From Syntrophomonadaceae bacterium (GTDB lineage: Bacteria > Bacillota > Syntrophomonadia > Syntrophomonadales > Syntrophomonadaceae): DNA of 9,953 nucleotides. The stretch is taken from contig JAQVWB010000058.1 of NCBI GenBank assembly GCA_028698695.1, positions 1-9,953 on the forward strand. The letters run 5' to 3'. The position numbers and the translations under genes are program-made. This document shows, one piece after another, positions 7,103-9,953 of the stretch (position 1 is its first letter; each line of letters opens with the position of its first letter). The notes below the pieces were generated by a model, which was given only the letters and a program-made list of their open reading frames with translations, did no database searches and was not told the origin of the DNA.

Positions 7103-7110
7103 CCCTCCTT
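7103..7110 (-). promoter_or_regulatory. Unusually distant Shine-Dalgarno of the DUF1015 gene
   Basis: AAGGAGGG on the minus strand is a near-perfect ribosome binding site but sits 14 bases upstream of the start expected from the family alignment (7088). No alternative ATG, GTG or TTG in frame lies closer. The more distal ATG at 7127 has only a weak TGGA upstream. Confidence 0.5.
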
Positions 7111-7198
7111 GTGTATGTTATAACCATTCGATTCCACTGCCTGAAGTCATAAGGGGTTAGTTTAATTATGTGCAGGGGAATTCTATTTACATTTTACA

Positions 7199-7227
7199 AT
7201 TCTAGTATAACCCAAAGGGTAATGCAA
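7199..7227 (-). promoter_or_regulatory. Candidate promoter of the DUF1015 gene
   Basis: On the minus strand TTGCAT (7227-7222) and TAGAAT (7204-7199) are 17 bases apart, about 110 bases before the start codon. The spacer contains the short dyad ACCCTTTGGGT. The spacing is ideal but the -35 match is only partial. Confidence 0.45.
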
Positions 7228-7249
7228 CCTGCATTTTCCATCAAATAGC

Positions 7250-7279
7250 TTGCTTAAGCAGTTTGATAGTGATTACAAT
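7250..7279 (+). promoter_or_regulatory. Candidate promoter of the PHP-exchanger operon
   Basis: TTGCTT (7250-7255) and TACAAT (7274-7279) are 18 bases apart. The perfect palindrome TGCTTAAGCA (7251-7260) overlaps the -35 and might be an operator. The start point would be only a few bases before the ribosome binding site (GGAAGGAG, 7287-7294), which makes this call tentative. Confidence 0.35.
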
Positions 7280-7304
7280 TGAGACCGGAAGGAGATGTAA
7301 GTAT

Positions 7305-8078
7305 ATGGTGTTAATTGACTATCATGTTCATGTGGTGGGTCATGGCGAATATAAATTTAACCGCCAACGACTTCAAGCATATATACAACAGGCGCGGGAG
7401 ACTAACCTGTCAGAAATTGGCTTATTGGAACACGATGAATACTGGCAACAAATTGACTTTGATTTAATTAAGCATATACAGCAGGATAATCCGGATATAA
7501 ATATTCGATGTGGTCTGGAAATGGATTATTTCCCCGGTCAGGAAAAAACTATGCATTCAATAATATCGTCTGCACCATGGGATTATCTGATTGGTTCAGT
7601 TCATTTCATAGATGGGTGGGGTTTTGATCATCCTGATTATAAAGATGAATTTGAATGCAGCGAGATAGATAGTCTTTACGATCAATACTATAACCTTATC
7701 GTACAAACTGTTGATTCAGGCCTTTTTGATATTATTGGTCATCTGGATTTAATAAAAATATGGGGGCACAATCCAATAAAAAAGGCGGCTTGTGCCTATG
7801 CTGAACCGGTTTTAAAAAAGATTAAAGCTTCAGGAGTAGTAGTAGAGATAAATAGTGCCGGACTGAGGAAACCAGTAAAGGAAATATATCCTTCCCAGGA
7901 GATTATGGAACAAATGTTTAGATTGAATATACCGGTTACTCTGGGGTCCGATGCCCACAATCCGGAACAGGTTGGTGATGAATTAGAAAAATGTGTTGAA
8001 TTATTGAAAAAAATCGGTTATCGTTCTATGATATGCTTTGAGCGACGCAAGCATAGAGTTATACCATTGGACCTTTAA
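7305..8078 (+). CDS. PHP-family phosphoesterase, histidinol-phosphatase (HisJ/HisK)-like
   Basis: A 257-residue metal-dependent phosphoesterase. Metal-ligand candidates in the usual PHP order are DYHVH (H7, H9), LLEHDEYW (E42, H43), GLEMDYFPG (E72), GSVHF (H100), GHLDLIKIWG (H146) and LGSDAHNPEQVG (D216, H218). The GSVHF-x-x-GWGFD and GHLDLIK blocks match the HisJ/HisK histidinol-phosphatase subfamily, which removes phosphate from L-histidinol phosphate in histidine synthesis. Length also fits. No other his gene is in the window, so a different phosphomonoester is possible. The ATG at 7305 has GGAAGGAG (7287-7294) 10 bases upstream. An in-frame extension to 7263 lacks a site and does not resemble the family. 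The stop is only 21 bases from the next gene, so the two form an operon. Confidence 0.88.
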   Translation: MVLIDYHVHVVGHGEYKFNRQRLQAYIQQARETNLSEIGLLEHDEYWQQIDFDLIKHIQQDNPDINIRCGLEMDYFPGQEKTMHSIISSAPWDYLIGSVHFIDGWGFDHPDYKDEFECSEIDSLYDQYYNLIVQTVDSGLFDIIGHLDLIKIWGHNPIKKAACAYAEPVLKKIKASGVVVEINSAGLRKPVKEIYPSQEIMEQMFRLNIPVTLGSDAHNPEQVGDELEKCVELLKKIGYRSMICFERRKHRVIPLDL

Positions 8079-8099
8079 AAAGAGGGGATAAAACAAATT

Positions 8100-9113
8100 A
8101 TGAGCAGTATTGGTTGGTTAATTGTCAGTCTGGGAGTTATCCTGATTGGCGCTGAAGTATTTGTGAATGGAGTAGAATGGCTGGGCAAAAAACTGGATTT
8201 ATCGGAAGGAGCAGTAGGGAGCGTATTAGCAGCAGTTGGCACAGCTCTGCCGGAAACCATTATACCTATTATTGCTATAGTATTTGGCAATAACGGTGTT
8301 GGCCATGAAATTGGAATAGGTGCCATACTGGGGGCACCGTTAATGTTAGCTACTCTGGCTATGTTTGTTACCGGAGCAGCAGTTATTATATTTCGTCGTC
8401 GACGCAATCATGGAATTAAGGTAGTAGCTGATTATTCTACGATGGCCCGCGATTTAAGCTTCTTTATGGTGGTTTTCTTAGTAGCCGTATTGACCGGACT
8501 TTTTCCAACTGAATGGCGGATTATGCAGTTAGCAGTTGCAGTTTTAATGATAGTTGCTTACTTTATCTATGTGTTTATAATGATCAAAGAGGAACGAGAT
8601 GTTAATGTTGATGAAGATATACCGCCCTGTTATTTTGCCCGTAAACAGGAATCCCCACATTTATTAATAATTCTGTCGCAGGTGTTAGTGGCTCTGGCCT
8701 TTATTATTCTGGGTGCAAACTTATTTGTAGATTCTGTAAAAGAGGTTGCAGCCTTATATGCAGTTCCAGCTTTTATTTTAGCTATAATCATTACCCCCAT
8801 AGCTACGGAATTACCGGAGAAATTCAATAGCATTATCTGGGTATCAAGAGAAAAGGATACGCTGGCATTAGGGAACATAACCGGAGCAATGGTATTTCAA
8901 AGTTCTCTGATACCGGCTATAGGAATATTTCTGACTGACTGGCAGTTATCAGCGGGGGCATTGTTATCAGCCGGGTTAGCTCTGCTTTCAGCATTATTTA
9001 TTTATATAGAACTATTGCGTAAAAAACATATAACGGCTGGAATGCTTTTAATGGGTGGGCTTTTCTATCTGCTATTTATCCTGGGAGTAATTGAAGGTTT
9101 AATAAGCTGGTAG
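8100..9113 (+). CDS. Divergent CaCA-type sodium/calcium exchanger family membrane protein
   Basis: A 337-residue polytopic membrane protein with two inverted alpha-repeat halves, joined by a charged cytosolic loop (about 163-186). The first repeat carries GTALPE (47-52) and GAILGAP (75-81); the second carries ATELPE (235-240) and GNITGAM (258-264). These are the positions of the GTSLPE and GN-x-x-GSN motifs of cation/Ca2+ exchangers, which swap Ca2+ or another cation for Na+ or H+. The two glutamates (E52, E240) are kept, but several other residues expected at the ion site are not, so the ion is uncertain. About ten hydrophobic helices are visible. The ribosome binding site is AGAGGGG (8081-8087), 12 bases before the ATG. 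It is the second gene of a two-gene operon with the PHP phosphoesterase. Confidence 0.85.
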   Translation: MSSIGWLIVSLGVILIGAEVFVNGVEWLGKKLDLSEGAVGSVLAAVGTALPETIIPIIAIVFGNNGVGHEIGIGAILGAPLMLATLAMFVTGAAVIIFRRRRNHGIKVVADYSTMARDLSFFMVVFLVAVLTGLFPTEWRIMQLAVAVLMIVAYFIYVFIMIKEERDVNVDEDIPPCYFARKQESPHLLIILSQVLVALAFIILGANLFVDSVKEVAALYAVPAFILAIIITPIATELPEKFNSIIWVSREKDTLALGNITGAMVFQSSLIPAIGIFLTDWQLSAGALLSAGLALLSALFIYIELLRKKHITAGMLLMGGLFYLLFILGVIEGLISW

Positions 9114-9147
9114 AGGAGTTGTACTCAGAAGCAAATAAAATCCACTG

Positions 9148-9184
9148 ACAGCAGGCGTAAAAATTTTCTTTTCAGACCTGCTGT
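9148..9184 (+). terminator. Weak hairpin after the exchanger gene
   Basis: ACAGCAGG (9148-9155) pairs with CCTGCTGT (9177-9184) around a 21-base loop, 35 bases past the stop. No T run follows, so it may be a poor terminator or only a 3' stabilising stem. Confidence 0.35.
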
Positions 9185-9206
9185 TGAGGTAGAAATGAAA
9201 ATATGC

Positions 9207-9236
9207 CCAAAAAAAAATCCGGATTAAATCCGGATT
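9207..9236 (-). terminator. Terminator of the small membrane-protein operon
   Basis: On the minus strand AATCCGGA (9236-9229), loop TTTAA and TCCGGATT (9223-9216) form a perfect 8-bp stem followed by a run of T residues (to 9209). The stem overlaps the stop codon of the 78-residue gene. The DNA contains the palindrome AATCCGGATT twice in tandem. Confidence 0.9.
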
Positions 9237-9471
9237 AGCTGGCTTGTTCCAGTTCTGGCTGGTATTTACGGTTATATAGTCGGTAGGCCCCTTCCCACCG
9301 AACGGCCTCGTCCTGTCTTTTCCTTTTCAGGTATGTTTTTAACATGGCGTGTTTCTTGCGGGCGTGTTTTTCAACTATTACTGTGGCTATATAAAACGCC
9401 ACACAAATTGCTCCTTTGGCGAGGAAATAGACAAATGTGTAAAACAGAAAAGCTTGTTGAAGTTCCGTCAT
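9235..9471 (-). CDS. Small cationic membrane protein, 78 residues, unknown function
   Basis: I do not recognise this protein. It has one long hydrophobic segment (about residues 6-34, FLFYTFVYFLAKGAICVAFY and following) with a lysine in the middle. A strongly basic region (EKHARKKHAMLKTYLKRKRQDE) and a tyrosine-rich tail follow, so it is probably single-pass or membrane-associated with a cytoplasmic basic tail. The start ATG at 9471 has GGGGG (9481-9485) 9 bases upstream, and the stop codon lies within a rho-independent terminator. It follows the 32-residue gene by 46 bases on the same strand, and the two look like an operon. No enzymatic motif is visible. The open frame on the opposite strand (9349-9543) is a shadow. 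Confidence 0.75.
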   Translation of the reverse strand: MTELQQAFLFYTFVYFLAKGAICVAFYIATVIVEKHARKKHAMLKTYLKRKRQDEAVRWEGAYRLYNRKYQPELEQAS

Positions 9472-9517
9472 AATGCATTTCCCCCTTTCAAATCAAACCA
9501 TCGTAACCCCTCGTTAT

Positions 9518-9616
9518 CTAAGATTCCAGGTAAACATTTTTGAATACTATCAACATACTAACGGTGCCACTAACGAAAACCAGACCTATTGCCAGTGCAG
9601 CCAGTAATCCAGTCAT
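9518..9616 (-). CDS. Single-helix mini-protein, 32 residues, unknown function
   Basis: A short ORF below common length cutoffs. The product starts MTGLLAALAIGLVFV and ends FKNVYLES. About residues 4-25 form one hydrophobic helix, and the short polar C-terminus has one lysine. The ATG at 9616 has a very strong purine site, six A then six G (9623-9634 on the minus strand), 6 bases upstream, as good as any in this window. The gene precedes the 78-residue membrane protein gene with a 46-base gap, and both share the terminator at 9207-9236. Its upstream region holds a dense set of inverted repeats. The size and single helix resemble small subunits of membrane complexes, or type I toxin-like peptides. 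Neither can be chosen from sequence. Confidence 0.65.
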   Translation of the reverse strand: MTGLLAALAIGLVFVSGTVSMLIVFKNVYLES

Positions 9617-9629
9617 CGCTATCCCCCCT

Positions 9630-9690
9630 TTTTTCACATATTAACATTATGTGATGGTACTAACATAATAACATGTGAATATGTGAAAAA
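9630..9690. repeat. CACAT/ATGTG inverted and direct repeat cluster (putative divergent operator)
   Basis: A perfect 13-base inverted repeat, TTTTTCACATATT (9630-9642) with AATATGTGAAAAA (9678-9690), encloses a second one, ATTATGT (9646-9652) with ACATAAT (9663-9669). Overlapping dyads also occur: TCACAT (9634-9639) with ATGTGA (9649-9654), and the direct repeats ATGTGA at 9673-9678 and 9681-9686. The cluster lies directly upstream of the ribosome binding site of the 32-residue gene and overlaps a rightward promoter. This suggests binding of a dimeric regulator to several half-sites, or a leader hairpin. Confidence 0.6.
9641..9669 (+). promoter_or_regulatory. Rightward promoter inside the repeat cluster
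   Basis: TTAACA (9641-9646) and CATAAT (9664-9669) are exactly 17 bases apart, each differing from consensus at one position. Transcription would start near 9676 and run toward the right edge. The elements overlap the inverted repeats, so a bound repressor could cover them. Confidence 0.5.
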
Positions 9691-9696
9691 CTACAA
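9660..9696 (-). promoter_or_regulatory. Weak candidate promoter of the small membrane-protein operon
   Basis: On the minus strand TTGTAG is followed after 17 bases by TGTTAT, within the repeat cluster. The match to consensus is modest. It is listed because a leftward promoter must lie in or upstream of this region. Confidence 0.25.
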
Positions 9697-9728
9697 GCAT
9701 AAATAGCAGAAAATTCGCAAAAATGAAA

Positions 9729-9752
9729 GCGTTGGGGAGAATTTCCCGGCGC
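9729..9752 (+). other. Stable RNA hairpin in the rightward leader
   Basis: Read as plus-strand RNA, GCGTTGGGGA (9729-9738) pairs along all ten positions with TTCCCGGCGC (9743-9752) around a GAAT loop. Three of the pairs are G-U wobbles. On the other strand these become A-C mismatches, so the structure favours a rightward transcript. No T run follows, so it is not a terminator. It may be part of a structured leader of a gene beyond the window. Confidence 0.4.
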
Positions 9753-9924
9753 AAGGCCTCTGGAGACAATATTCTGAATCTTTTAAATTATTAATTAAGA
9801 GGAAACGTGGATTATTCGGTGTTTTGGAAGGTGGCTAATCGGAAGGTGAGAATAAGATTTGTGTTTTTAGAAACTATTTACTGCTTATGTCTGAAAGTTA
9901 CAATAAAAAATTAAAAGGCGAACT
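9753..9924. other. Non-coding right-hand stretch
   Basis: No convincing gene. Short frames of 23 codons (starting upstream, near 9723) and 35 codons (9807-9914) exist but lack good ribosome binding sites and look unlike protein. With the leader hairpin and operator it makes up the roughly 300 bases between the 32-residue gene and the window edge. Confidence 0.4.
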
Positions 9925-9953
9925 AATGCAACAAAAAAAGGCCAGGCATTTTT
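9925..9953 (+). CDS. Possible start of a truncated gene at the window edge
   Basis: An ATG at 9925 follows AAAAGGCG by a few bases, and the frame stays open for nine codons (MQQKKARHF) to the end of the window. The same bases, AAAAAAAGGCCAGGCATTTTT, could equally be the left half of a terminator hairpin whose other arm lies outside. This is weak. Confidence 0.2.

Noticed and set aside
7186..7211. TTTACA followed by TATAAC as a plus-strand promoter for the PHP gene
   Set aside because: The spacer is only 14 bases, too short for a standard promoter.
9190..9228. A ten-codon plus-strand ORF (MKICPKKNPD) after GAGGTAG
   Set aside because: Very short and overlapping the minus-strand terminator; the lysine run only reads the A tract of that terminator.
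9235..9543. Plus-strand 64-codon frame opposite the small membrane-protein gene
   Set aside because: It has no ribosome binding site and overlaps the better-supported minus-strand gene with its own site and terminator.
9807..9914. GTG-initiated 35-codon plus-strand ORF
   Set aside because: The ribosome binding site (AGAGG) is too close to the GTG, and the predicted peptide shows no recognisable feature.

Overview
This window looks like chromosomal DNA of an anaerobic, low-to-moderate GC Firmicute (class Clostridia). A Syntrophomonas-like organism is my best guess, but this is an inference and not a database match. The pointers are G-rich Shine-Dalgarno sequences, a type A RNase P RNA, and a [2Fe-2S]/ASKHA protein of the corrinoid-activator type, which is mainly found in anaerobes. 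No insertion sequence, phage gene, CRISPR array, tRNA or rRNA was seen. Most of the window reads as ordinary housekeeping and accessory chromosome.

Layout, left to right. Bases 1-421 hold no convincing gene, only a strong bidirectional hairpin terminator (265-302). On the minus strand, 422-1780 encodes a PAS / AAA+ / Fis-type sigma-54-dependent activator. Upstream of it on the same strand lies rnpB (about 2413 down to 1993), with its own TTTACA-N17-TATAAT promoter and a terminator. On the plus strand follow a 109-residue three-helix membrane protein (2630-2959, then a terminator), a RACE-type [2Fe-2S]-ASKHA protein (3040-4833) and a short-chain dehydrogenase (4932-5693). The last two are probably co-transcribed. 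A long nested hairpin (5701-5772) separates the dehydrogenase from the convergent DUF1015 gene (5784-7088, minus). That gene is divergent from a plus-strand pair: a PHP-family histidinol-phosphatase-like protein and a divergent CaCA-type cation exchanger, 21 bp apart.

The right end is the least understood part. A minus-strand pair of small membrane proteins, 32 and 78 residues, ends in a classic terminator. The 32-residue gene is below the usual ORF length cutoffs, but has a strong ribosome binding site and a clear transmembrane helix. Upstream of the pair (9630-9690) is a dense cluster of CACAT/ATGTG inverted and direct repeats. It overlaps a good rightward promoter (TTAACA-N17-CATAAT), so it looks like a divergent operator. 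The rightward transcript would run through a stable 24-nt hairpin and off the window.

No single pathway joins the genes. The best candidates for something undescribed are the small membrane-protein pair with its repeat-rich control region, the exchanger with altered ion-site residues, and the corrinoid-activator-like gene with no corrinoid protein nearby.
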